Shown here piece by piece: positions 15,341 through 22,198 of a DNA stretch of 64,000 nucleotides. The stretch is from Spirochaetales bacterium (lineage in GTDB: Bacteria; Spirochaetota; Spirochaetia; DSM-27196; Salinispiraceae), in contig JAACWS010000012.1 of NCBI GenBank assembly GCA_009991955.1, forward strand, positions 1 to 64,000. The letters are read 5' to 3'. Under the pieces are notes generated by a model, which saw only the letters and a program-made list of their open reading frames with translations, made no database searches and had not been told where the DNA came from. Each line of letters opens with the position of its first letter. Within the stretch, counting starts at the first letter, position 1. A program made the translations under genes and the position numbers.

Positions 15341-15375
15341 ATAATCCTCCAAAAACAAATTGTTAAGAGGATTAT
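15341..15375. promoter_or_regulatory. Inverted repeat over the ribosome binding site of the chimera
   Basis: ATAATCCTC (15341-15349) and GAGGATTAT (15367-15375) are perfect 9-base complements with a 17-base spacer. In minus-strand mRNA the arm next to the start contains the Shine-Dalgarno bases, so pairing would mask them. It could equally be a DNA operator for a lost regulator of the glucuronide locus. Confidence 0.45.
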
Positions 15376-15454
15376 CCGGCGGTTTTTAGAAACCCCTTGG
15401 CGAAATCTTGGGCGAACTAGGAAAAATTTGCACTAATGAACGGAAAATAAACGA

Positions 15455-16369
15455 TTAATTTTCGATTAGCGGTAGGCTTACCTCAATTTTTGTCCCCTCG
15501 TCTCCCGAGATTTCCAAGGTCCATCCATCACTGGAACCAATGCTCTGAATCATGGAAATTCCGTACGAGGGACGATCGGCACAGAGGATCTGTTTCGAAA
15601 TTCCAGGCCCATTATCCTGAAATCCCGCTCGCAATCTGTCCTCCTCGACCCACGCCCGTACCGAAAGAGTTGGGGATTCTACTCCATGGAATGCGTACTT
15701 GAAGGAATTTGTGATAGCTTCATTAGCCACCAAACCAAGATAAAGTAGATTCTTATTTGAGATTTTGGCTTCACAAATATCGATTGATAGGTCTACATCG
15801 TACATTTCGTAGGCTTCAACAATGCCTTCTATGAGGGTAGTAAAGTACCTACGGGCCGATAAAGACTGGGTCTCTTTTCCGTAGAGTTGGCCATGGATAA
15901 GGACGAAGGCCTGTATTCGAAGGGTTAAGTCCTTGAGGAACGATTTTTGGACCTTGGTTCTTGCTGAATCTTCCTGGAGGGACACAAGACTTTGGAGGAG
16001 CTGGAGATCGTTTTTGACGTGATGATAGGTTTCGCGAATAAGCACTTCTTTTTTCGAAATTTCTTGGGAGTGGGAGGTGATGAGTTTTCTGAATGCTGGA
16101 ACGAAGAAGACAAGACCCACGAGCATGAGTATAGAAATTACGAGGGCAATTGTTTCTGGCTTCTCCTGTTGTTGGGGGAAAACTCCTCGTTCCACCATGC
16201 CAATTAGGCTCGATAATCTACGGACTCCCATTAGGAGGACGGCGGCAGAAATAGGTATCCAGGGTTTATAAAAACCCGAACGGAATATGAGAATAATCGC
16301 CAAAGCCGCTGAGGCAAACTGCAAGAGAATTGAGAATCCCATTATGTAAGGAAGTACGAAGGAGTTCAT
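15455..16369 (-). CDS. HisKA_2-type sensor histidine kinase
   Basis: This 304-residue membrane kinase has three hydrophobic segments near the N-terminus (about residues 5-30, 38-58 and 72-95). The HisKA_2 dimerisation/phosphoacceptor motif TYHHVKNDLQLLQSL has its His at 116/117. The ATP-binding part contains LGLVANEAITNSFKYAF (N box) and FQDNGPGISK (G1 box), then GISMIQSI. There is no recognisable external sensor or receiver domain, and no response regulator gene is adjacent. It diverges from the lysK leader. Confidence 0.85.
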   Translation of the reverse strand: MNSFVLPYIMGFSILLQFASAALAIILIFRSGFYKPWIPISAAVLLMGVRRLSSLIGMVERGVFPQQQEKPETIALVISILMLVGLVFFVPAFRKLITSHSQEISKKEVLIRETYHHVKNDLQLLQSLVSLQEDSARTKVQKSFLKDLTLRIQAFVLIHGQLYGKETQSLSARRYFTTLIEGIVEAYEMYDVDLSIDICEAKISNKNLLYLGLVANEAITNSFKYAFHGVESPTLSVRAWVEEDRLRAGFQDNGPGISKQILCADRPSYGISMIQSIGSSDGWTLEISGDEGTKIEVSLPLIEN

Positions 16370-16436
16370 GGGGCCTCCGATACCCCAAGTATAGAATACA
16401 ATTACTCCTTTTGCTCAGTTTGTGTACCCCCTGATT

Positions 16437-16533
16437 GGGACCTCGATAATCTGGTTTTTTGGCCAAGTTGGTCATTGCACCGCAATGACTTAAGAGCCTG
16501 AGCTGATTAAGAATTGCGGTTTATCGAGGTCCC
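16437..16533 (+). ncRNA. Structured leader element, copy A (upstream of lysK)
   Basis: The element is closed by a perfect 13-bp stem, GGGACCTCGATAA (16437-16449) with TTATCGAGGTCCC (16521-16533). Inside are a hairpin GTCATTG-CACCG-CAATGAC (16471-16489) and a second one pairing CTTAA (16489-16493) with TTAAG (16507-16511) around a loop with CTGAGC; the two inner stems compete for one or two bases. A second copy at 56516-56612 keeps the same pairings and 39 of 47 core bases. It ends 61 bases before the lysK start. It may be a cis-regulatory RNA or a structured repeat; I do not recognise a known riboswitch class. Confidence 0.6.
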
Positions 16534-16594
16534 CCTGACATATACAACTCCCCGATTGAATCCGCATAGTTTCTCGGTCTATACTCCCAAGACT

Positions 16595-18256
16595 ATGGAA
16601 AATACATCGAAAAACCCGTCCCATTCGAGCCACTGGGCAGATATAAATGCCGACAAAATTATGAGAAGCCGCCGAACGGGCGATCAAGAACCCACCTACG
16701 TATGCGCATCGGGAATTACTCCTTCGGGAACCGTACATATTGGTAACTTTCGCGAAATTATCAGTGTCGAGTTGGTCGTTCGGGCCCTGAGGGATAAGGG
16801 TGCTCGGGTTCGGTTTATTTATTCCTGGGACGATTACGACGTCTTTCGTAAGGTGCCTAAGAACATGCCCCAACAGGAAATGCTCGAAAAGTACTTACGA
16901 TGGCCAATTACCATGGTTCCCGATCCCTTCGAAAAAACTACCAGTTACGCCCGGTCTAATGAGGTTTTGGTTGAGAAGCTCTTGGTAAAAGTGGGAATTA
17001 GTCCCGAATATCTCTACCAAGCCGACAAGTATCGCGCGGGTGATTACGCTCAAGGAATGCGCCGGGCCCTGGAGCATAGAGATACAATCCGGGTTATTCT
17101 GGATGAGTTCCGGACTGAACCCTTGCCTGAAGACTGGTGGCCCATTTCGGTATTCTCGAGTTTTACCAACAAAGATACTACCACTGTTCTTGATTGGGAT
17201 GGCCAATGGGGACTTACCTACCGGTGCGACGAGACCGGGAAAACCGAAACCCTTGACTTACGAACCACACCCTGGGCAAAGCTTCCCTGGCGCATCGACT
17301 GGCCTATGCGATGGGCTTACGAAGGAGTAGATTTTGAACCCGCAGGAAAAGATCATCACAGCGAGGGAGGCTCCTTCGATACTGCTCGAAAGGTGAGTGA
17401 AGCGGTATATGGGGTACAAGCTCCTGTCACCTTTCAGTACGATTTTATTTCAATCAAAGGTCGGGGCGGGAAAATTTCCAGCTCCTCGGGAGAGGTAGTA
17501 GGTCTGGATGACGTGCTGGAGGTGTATACCCCGGAGGTAACCCGATATCTCTTTGCGGGAACTCGACCAAATGCTGAATTTGCTATCAGTTTTGACCTGG
17601 ACGTAATAAAAATCTACGAAGATTACGACCGATGTGAGCGGGTTTTTTATGGAATTGACCAGGTAAACGACAAGAAAAAAGAAAAAGAATCCCGGATCTA
17701 CGAACTTTCCCAGGTAGAAACGCCGGCCCCGACCCAGCCCCTTCAACTTCCCTTCCGTCACCTCTGTAATCTACTCCTTATAATGAATGGCGAATTTCAG
17801 CGGGCAATTCGCGCCTTTCCCGAAGTTGCAGTCCTCGAAGCCGAAGACAAACTTTCTCCCGGGTGGTGGGCTACGGCAGAAAACCGAGCCCAATGTGCCT
17901 GGAACTGGCTTCAAAGTTTCGCCCCCGAGGACTTCGTTTTTCAGGTCCGAGGACCCCAAGACCCAGCGATAGCCCTGGCGGACTACTACGAGGGGATTAC
18001 CGTAAATTCGGCTCATAGGGCTGCAAAAATCTTGGTCCAAGACCTTGAGGGGGGCAATTTTTCTCGGCTCGACGAGAAAGCCCTGGGAGATCGCCTGTAC
18101 GAAATTGCCCGAGAAGCAGACCTCGAACCAAAGGTTTTCTTTGAGGTTCTTTATTTAATGATAGTAGGAAAGACCCGAGGGCCTCGGCTGGCGGGTTTTT
18201 TAAAGACCCTCGGGACCGATCGGGTTCTTTCTATCCTACACGCCTACGGGAGATGA
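16595..18256 (+). CDS. lysK: Class I lysyl-tRNA synthetase
   Basis: This 553-residue enzyme charges tRNA-Lys. It is the class I (archaeal/spirochaetal) type, unlike the class II LysRS of most bacteria. The HIGH-type signature is SGITPSGTVHIGN (HIGN at residues 48-51) and the KMSKS-type is KISSSSGEV (about residue 292). The DHHSEGGSFD segment is also characteristic. The ATG at 16595 gives the usual N-terminus; an in-frame upstream start at 16514 would run through the structured leader and is rejected. rpiA follows after three bases, so they share a transcript. Confidence 0.95.
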   Translation: MENTSKNPSHSSHWADINADKIMRSRRTGDQEPTYVCASGITPSGTVHIGNFREIISVELVVRALRDKGARVRFIYSWDDYDVFRKVPKNMPQQEMLEKYLRWPITMVPDPFEKTTSYARSNEVLVEKLLVKVGISPEYLYQADKYRAGDYAQGMRRALEHRDTIRVILDEFRTEPLPEDWWPISVFSSFTNKDTTTVLDWDGQWGLTYRCDETGKTETLDLRTTPWAKLPWRIDWPMRWAYEGVDFEPAGKDHHSEGGSFDTARKVSEAVYGVQAPVTFQYDFISIKGRGGKISSSSGEVVGLDDVLEVYTPEVTRYLFAGTRPNAEFAISFDLDVIKIYEDYDRCERVFYGIDQVNDKKKEKESRIYELSQVETPAPTQPLQLPFRHLCNLLLIMNGEFQRAIRAFPEVAVLEAEDKLSPGWWATAENRAQCAWNWLQSFAPEDFVFQVRGPQDPAIALADYYEGITVNSAHRAAKILVQDLEGGNFSRLDEKALGDRLYEIAREADLEPKVFFEVLYLMIVGKTRGPRLAGFLKTLGTDRVLSILHAYGR

Positions 18257-18259
18257 AAA

Positions 18260-18988
18260 ATGACCAACAAAATCAATGTCAAGCAGAAGGTAGGGTACGA
18301 AGTCATTGATCGGGTAGCCCGATCTGGACAGCGCTTTGGAATGGGCACCGGATCTACTGCCTTCTACGCAATGGAACGGTTGGCACAAAAACTGAATTCC
18401 GGCGAACTTACGGACATTAAAATTGTTCCAACGAGCTTCCAAACCTCTACCGTATTACAGAACCTCGGTATTCAAGTCTATTCGATGAATGATCCCGTAA
18501 TTGGTGGGGAGCTGGATGTCGCTGTCGATGGGGCCGATGAAGTTGACGAAGATTTCTGTCTCGTCAAAGGAGGTGGGGGAGCTCATTTTCTAGAAAAGCT
18601 CGTCGAATATAATACCCGAGATTTTTATGTCATAGTCGACGAATCAAAGATAGTCGCTGTTTTGGGTGATCGGTTTCCTATCCCTGTTGAAGTAGTACCC
18701 GAGGCGAGGGTTTCGGTTTATAAGGCTCTTGAAAGATTTGGTGGAGAGCCCGAACTCCGGATGGCGGTAAAAAAGGCGGGGCCAGTAATTACTGATAACG
18801 GCAACCTCCTTATTGACGTGCGATTTTCCGGTGGAGTTCGGCGGGTTCTTGGGTTGTCTGTGGCCGAATCCGAGGCGAAAATAAAAAACCTCGTCGGCGT
18901 AGTTGAGGTGGGGCTATTTTCCCGGTCGGTTCAAGGTGTCTTTGTAGGACGTTCTTCGGGCAACGTTGAGCTCCTTACTAAAAAGTAA
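18260..18988 (+). CDS. rpiA: Ribose-5-phosphate isomerase A
   Basis: This 242-residue RpiA interconverts ribose 5-phosphate and ribulose 5-phosphate in the pentose phosphate pathway. The phosphate-binding GMGTGSTA (about residues 29-36), the catalytic region VDGADEVD and the KGGGGAHFLEK loop are all present, as is ITDNGNLLIDV near the C-terminus. Its length is normal. It forms an operon with lysK, which is likely regulated by the leader element. Confidence 0.95.
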   Translation: MTNKINVKQKVGYEVIDRVARSGQRFGMGTGSTAFYAMERLAQKLNSGELTDIKIVPTSFQTSTVLQNLGIQVYSMNDPVIGGELDVAVDGADEVDEDFCLVKGGGGAHFLEKLVEYNTRDFYVIVDESKIVAVLGDRFPIPVEVVPEARVSVYKALERFGGEPELRMAVKKAGPVITDNGNLLIDVRFSGGVRRVLGLSVAESEAKIKNLVGVVEVGLFSRSVQGVFVGRSSGNVELLTKK

Positions 18989-18989
18989 G

Positions 18990-19020
18990 GGGTGCGGAAA
19001 TTGAGATTCCTTCCACACCC
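18990..19020 (+). promoter_or_regulatory. Hairpin between rpiA and the PAS-protein gene
   Basis: GGGTGCGGAA (18990-18999) pairs with TTCCACACCC (19011-19020) in 9 of 10 positions, with an 11-base loop. It begins two bases after the rpiA stop and ends at the base before the following ATG. There is no T-run, so it is a poor intrinsic terminator. It would occlude the ribosome entry site of the next gene and may limit its translation. Confidence 0.4.
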
Positions 19021-20430
19021 ATGGGCCCTACTATGGGGGTGAGAGAGCTTTGGAAAGGGTACCTCTGCTCCCGGGTATTTCGGTCGGTTTTTGGAAACGT
19101 CCAATATCGGGAGTACTTGTCCGAAGCAGGACTCTTTCTTCGCCATAAACGGCTCGGGAACCTCCTCATTAGCAAATTTTGGAAGGATCTTGGTTACACT
19201 CCCAAAAGTTTAAGCGACAAGTGGATAGAGAAAGTCCATCCCGAAGAGAGAGAATTCGTTTCCCAGGAGTGGGATTACGCCGATCGTGGGGGCACCGATT
19301 CTACGGTTCTCGAGTACCGGTTTCGTGACGCCCGAGGGGACTACCACTGGGTTCGGTCGATGACCTGGGTTCTCTCGAGGGACAGGCGAAAGAGAATACT
19401 CAGTTACCTAGGACAAGACATTGCCTTGGATACAAAAAGAAATCCTATTGATACCTCGGTTTTCAATGATCAACTGAGTTCGGCGGCAAACCTCTTATCT
19501 GAATTTTCTACCCCAGAATCTTGGGAGAGTTTTTGGATACAGATTGCACAGACGTCGTGGAAACTTTTTCCCTCCGCCTATTCGTGGCTCCTCCGGATTG
19601 AAGAAGGGGGGGGATTTTCCCTAGGAGACCTTCGCACCCCCCAAAGTACAAAAAATCGCTATCCCTTTGGCTTTCAGCGGCTACCCACCACAGACGCCCA
19701 CGAAATTCAGCAAAGTTTGAATATCTTAAGCGGTACATTCTTCTTGGATGCCAACGAAGCCCCCCGGTGGTTGGTGGGTCTCACAAGGGGAAGTTCTGTG
19801 GATGCCTGGATTTTTTGCCTATTGGGAGACCCTAAAAAACCTTTGGGATGGATAGTCTATAAGTCATCGGTTGCGTGGTATCTGGCAAAGAGCAATCTTC
19901 CAAAGGCAAAGATTCTTTCCGAGGGACTTCAGAAAATAATTTCTGTCGTCGAAAGTCAATCGAAACAAGAAGAAAAGAGCAAAGACACGCCGGTACGAGT
20001 AGTGGCTTTAGACCCGGACCAAGCGATCGAGCATTTAGAGGGATTTCTTCGTTCCCCTACCCCTGAAAGGGAGTTGTGGGGATATGGAGTGCTTGGTTGC
20101 ATACTCGGCCCTATCCCCGAAGACAATCATCCAACGTTCCCCATCGTTATGAGGGCCCATGAAACTGCGGCCCATCGACTAGAGACCTGGACGAGTGGTC
20201 GACAGGGAATTTTTCTCCTACTACCGGGGCAGCGTTTCGTTCTTGGATTTCAAGGGATTCGGCCCTTCGATTTTCTTCCTGCTCTGGACGACCTACATCA
20301 GCTACTCATTACCCAGACCCGCGATCTGGGATACCCTATTGGTATCGGATATCAGGTTTGGGACAGCCGAGGTAATGTTCGGTTACTGTGGAAAGAACGG
20401 GTCTCTTTCCTAACGGACAAGCTTTCGTAG
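19021..20430 (+). CDS. PAS-domain protein of unknown output
   Basis: This protein of about 469 residues has a PAS_3-like domain near the N-terminus (about residues 50-145) with FWKDLGYTPKSLSDKW, KVHPEERE and YHWVRSMTWVLSR. The middle (about 150-310) looks like a GAF-type fold (SWESFWIQIAQTSWKLFPSAY). The last 130 residues (WGYGVLGCILGPIPED, RFVLGFQGIRPFDF) resemble a degenerate cyclase-like region without a GGDEF motif. There is no kinase domain. The start is uncertain: the first ATG lacks a ribosome binding site and later starts at 19033 or 19039 are possible. The 3' end overlaps the era gene by 21 bases tail to tail. Confidence 0.65.
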   Translation: MGPTMGVRELWKGYLCSRVFRSVFGNVQYREYLSEAGLFLRHKRLGNLLISKFWKDLGYTPKSLSDKWIEKVHPEEREFVSQEWDYADRGGTDSTVLEYRFRDARGDYHWVRSMTWVLSRDRRKRILSYLGQDIALDTKRNPIDTSVFNDQLSSAANLLSEFSTPESWESFWIQIAQTSWKLFPSAYSWLLRIEEGGGFSLGDLRTPQSTKNRYPFGFQRLPTTDAHEIQQSLNILSGTFFLDANEAPRWLVGLTRGSSVDAWIFCLLGDPKKPLGWIVYKSSVAWYLAKSNLPKAKILSEGLQKIISVVESQSKQEEKSKDTPVRVVALDPDQAIEHLEGFLRSPTPERELWGYGVLGCILGPIPEDNHPTFPIVMRAHETAAHRLETWTSGRQGIFLLLPGQRFVLGFQGIRPFDFLPALDDLHQLLITQTRDLGYPIGIGYQVWDSRGNVRLLWKERVSFLTDKLS

Positions 20431-21291
20431 TACCCGATCGCGATTTCTCCATTTGGGACTCGCCTTTACCCGAAGGTCGAGTTGGATTCTTTGGGGAAAA
20501 ATCTTTCCAAGGATTTTTTGACTTTCCTGACGAATTTCTTTAATAAGGGTTCCCCCTTTCCCAACTACTATGCCCTTTTGGCTCTCCCGTTCCAGTATAA
20601 TGAAAGCTCGAATCCAAAGCTCTTTGCCGTCATTTGATTCCTCAAGGTCCGCAATATCGACGTAAAGAGAATGGGGGATTTCATCTCTGGTTCTGAGCAT
20701 TGTTTGTTCCCGGATAACCTCGCTGATGCGAAATTCCGGATCCTGGTCGGTGTAATAATCCTCTGGGTACATTGGATGTCCTTCCGGAGCCAGCTCGTAA
20801 ATTGCCGAGGTAAGTTGTTCCAGACCATCTTTAGTTTGGGCAGAAACGCGAAATATCTGCCCCTTGAGACCCCGTTCCTTCGCTTCAGCGAGGTAGGCCT
20901 CCCAATTTGGGTGGGTAGCCAAATCGTTTTTATTAAGGACTAGAAGAATTGGTTTCGTTTGTTTCGAAAGAAGATCTAAGAGTCCCCTCTCTTCTTCTCC
21001 CGGCCCCCGGGACCCATCAAGGAGGTAGACCACCAGGTCTGTCTCATCAAGAGTATCGGATACCAGGGTTCGAAGCCGTTGATTGAACTTCCGTTCCGAA
21101 TTATGAAAGCCCGGGGTGTCAACAAACACCAGCTGTCCTTCCGGTTGATTCAAAATCCCCCGAATCTTATTCCTCGTTGTTTGGGGCAGGGGCGTTACAA
21201 TAGAGATCTTCTGGCCACAAAGAGTATTGAGAAGGGTAGATTTTCCTGCCGATGGTCGGCCAACGATAGCTACAAAAGCCGATTTAGTCAC
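20410..21291 (-). CDS. era: GTPase Era
   Basis: This 293-residue GTPase assists 16S rRNA maturation and small-subunit assembly. The G motifs are GRPSAGKST (G1), VDTPGFHNSE (G3) and LNKND (G4). A C-terminal KH domain has GIVVGKGGTLIKEIRQE and the family end RDRVLRKL. It is convergent with the PAS-protein gene and diverges from the ClpP-like gene over a gap of about 45 bases. Confidence 0.95.
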   Translation of the reverse strand: MTKSAFVAIVGRPSAGKSTLLNTLCGQKISIVTPLPQTTRNKIRGILNQPEGQLVFVDTPGFHNSERKFNQRLRTLVSDTLDETDLVVYLLDGSRGPGEEERGLLDLLSKQTKPILLVLNKNDLATHPNWEAYLAEAKERGLKGQIFRVSAQTKDGLEQLTSAIYELAPEGHPMYPEDYYTDQDPEFRISEVIREQTMLRTRDEIPHSLYVDIADLEESNDGKELWIRAFIILERESQKGIVVGKGGTLIKEIRQESQKILGKIFPQRIQLDLRVKASPKWRNRDRVLRKLVR

Positions 21292-21336
21292 AAGCTCCCC
21301 TTTGCCTCTGGTCCAGATTATCGTATATTATACCCC

Positions 21337-21948
21337 ATGCAGTTACATCCGAATATGGAAGAGAAAGATTCCGAAGAATCTACACCAAAACAAGAAGTGA
21401 ACGACGGCCTCATGATGAAAATGATGAAGACTCGTTCGATTTTGTTATCGGGAGAAGTGAATAAAGAGCTGGCCGAAAGAGTCGTTCGTAGCCTTCTCCT
21501 ACTCGAAGAAGCTGGCAAGGGACCGATAAAGGTTTTTATCGATAGCCCCGGGGGTGATGTCGATGCCGGATACGCAATTTTTGACATGATCCGTTTCATC
21601 GATGCCCCGGTGTACACCGTTGGAATGGGTTTGGTCGCCAGTGCGGGAGCGCTCATTCTATTGGCCGCGCCAAAAGAACGACGTATTGGTCTTCCAAACA
21701 GCCACTACCTCATTCATCAGCCCCTCAGCGGTATTCGAGGAGTTGCGACAGAAATCGAAATTCATGCCCGAGAGTTAGAAAAGCTGCGAGCAAAGTTAAA
21801 CAAACTTATTTCTGACGAGACGGGTAAAGAAATCGGTCAAGTTTCCCGCGATACCGACAGGGATTATTGGATGAGTGCCCCGGAGGCCAAAGACTATGGG
21901 CTTCTGAGCCAGGTCATTACCCGGAGAAGTGAGATCGGGTGGGATTGA
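21337..21948 (+). CDS. ClpP-like serine protease
   Basis: This protein of about 203 residues has the ClpP catalytic triad: Ser102 in VASAGA, His127 in YLIHQP, and an Asp in the stretch 172-176 (RDTDRDYWMSAPEA). VFIDSPGGDVDAGYAI is also typical. It has a charged N-terminal extension of about 30 residues (EEKDSEESTPKQE) instead of the usual axial loop, so it may be a second, specialised ClpP. No clpX is adjacent. The start at 21337 has no clear ribosome binding site and 21355 is also possible; a TATTAT-like -10 lies just upstream. Confidence 0.85.
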   Translation: MQLHPNMEEKDSEESTPKQEVNDGLMMKMMKTRSILLSGEVNKELAERVVRSLLLLEEAGKGPIKVFIDSPGGDVDAGYAIFDMIRFIDAPVYTVGMGLVASAGALILLAAPKERRIGLPNSHYLIHQPLSGIRGVATEIEIHARELEKLRAKLNKLISDETGKEIGQVSRDTDRDYWMSAPEAKDYGLLSQVITRRSEIGWD

Positions 21949-22017
21949 TTTTCCTGGGGTAGATTCTAGGGTTTACCCTTGAAAAAACGCCAATTCCTCT
22001 TTTTTTCTTCCTTCACT

Positions 22018-22045
22018 TTGGATTTACCCAAAAAAGTAGTATAGT
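22018..22045 (+). promoter_or_regulatory. Promoter of the giant lipoprotein gene
   Basis: TTGGAT (22018-22023) and TATAGT (22040-22045) are separated by 16 bases. Transcription from about 22052 would give a leader of nearly 150 bases before the ATG at 22199. Confidence 0.5.
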
Positions 22046-22079
22046 ACTCAAGAATCGAAAGGTTTCCCAAGCGCAAATA

Positions 22080-22196
22080 GTAACATTTTCAGCCATTGTT
22101 ACCGATTGTTAACTAGGAAGTTACCTGAAAATTCTATTAAAAAAGTGGCTGGTTTGTAGATCGTCTGCTTGTTTAGCCACGAGCGGAGAAATGTAA
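22080..22196 (+). promoter_or_regulatory. Long leader with inverted repeats and a start-stop pair
   Basis: Three short inverted repeats fall in the leader: GTAACA/TGTTAC (22080-22085, 22097-22102), ATTTTCAG/CTGAAAAT (22085-22092, 22125-22132) and GTGGCT/AGCCAC (22145-22150, 22175-22180). The first two overlap, so they are alternatives. The third ends just before GGAG (22185-22188). An ATG-TAA pair at 22191-22196 lies between that site and the true ATG at 22199. This could tune translation of a very long and costly mRNA. Confidence 0.35.
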
Positions 22197-22198
22197 TA

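Noticed and set aside
16437-16533. Leader read as a TPP riboswitch because of its CTGAGC loop
   Set aside because: The other invariant TPP segments and the characteristic two-arm layout are absent, and the downstream gene is unrelated to thiamine.
16437-16533. Leader read as a tRNA or T-box element
   Set aside because: The 13-bp closing stem has no CCA end, no anticodon arm or T-loop motif is seen, and no T-box sequence (TGGNACCGCG) follows.
16514-16594. N-terminal extension of lysK from an in-frame start at 16514
   Set aside because: It would translate through the 3' arm of the structured leader, and the family N-terminus fits the ATG at 16595.
21079-21336. 86-residue N-terminal extension of the ClpP-like protein
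   Set aside because: This part is antisense to the start of era and has no ClpP similarity.
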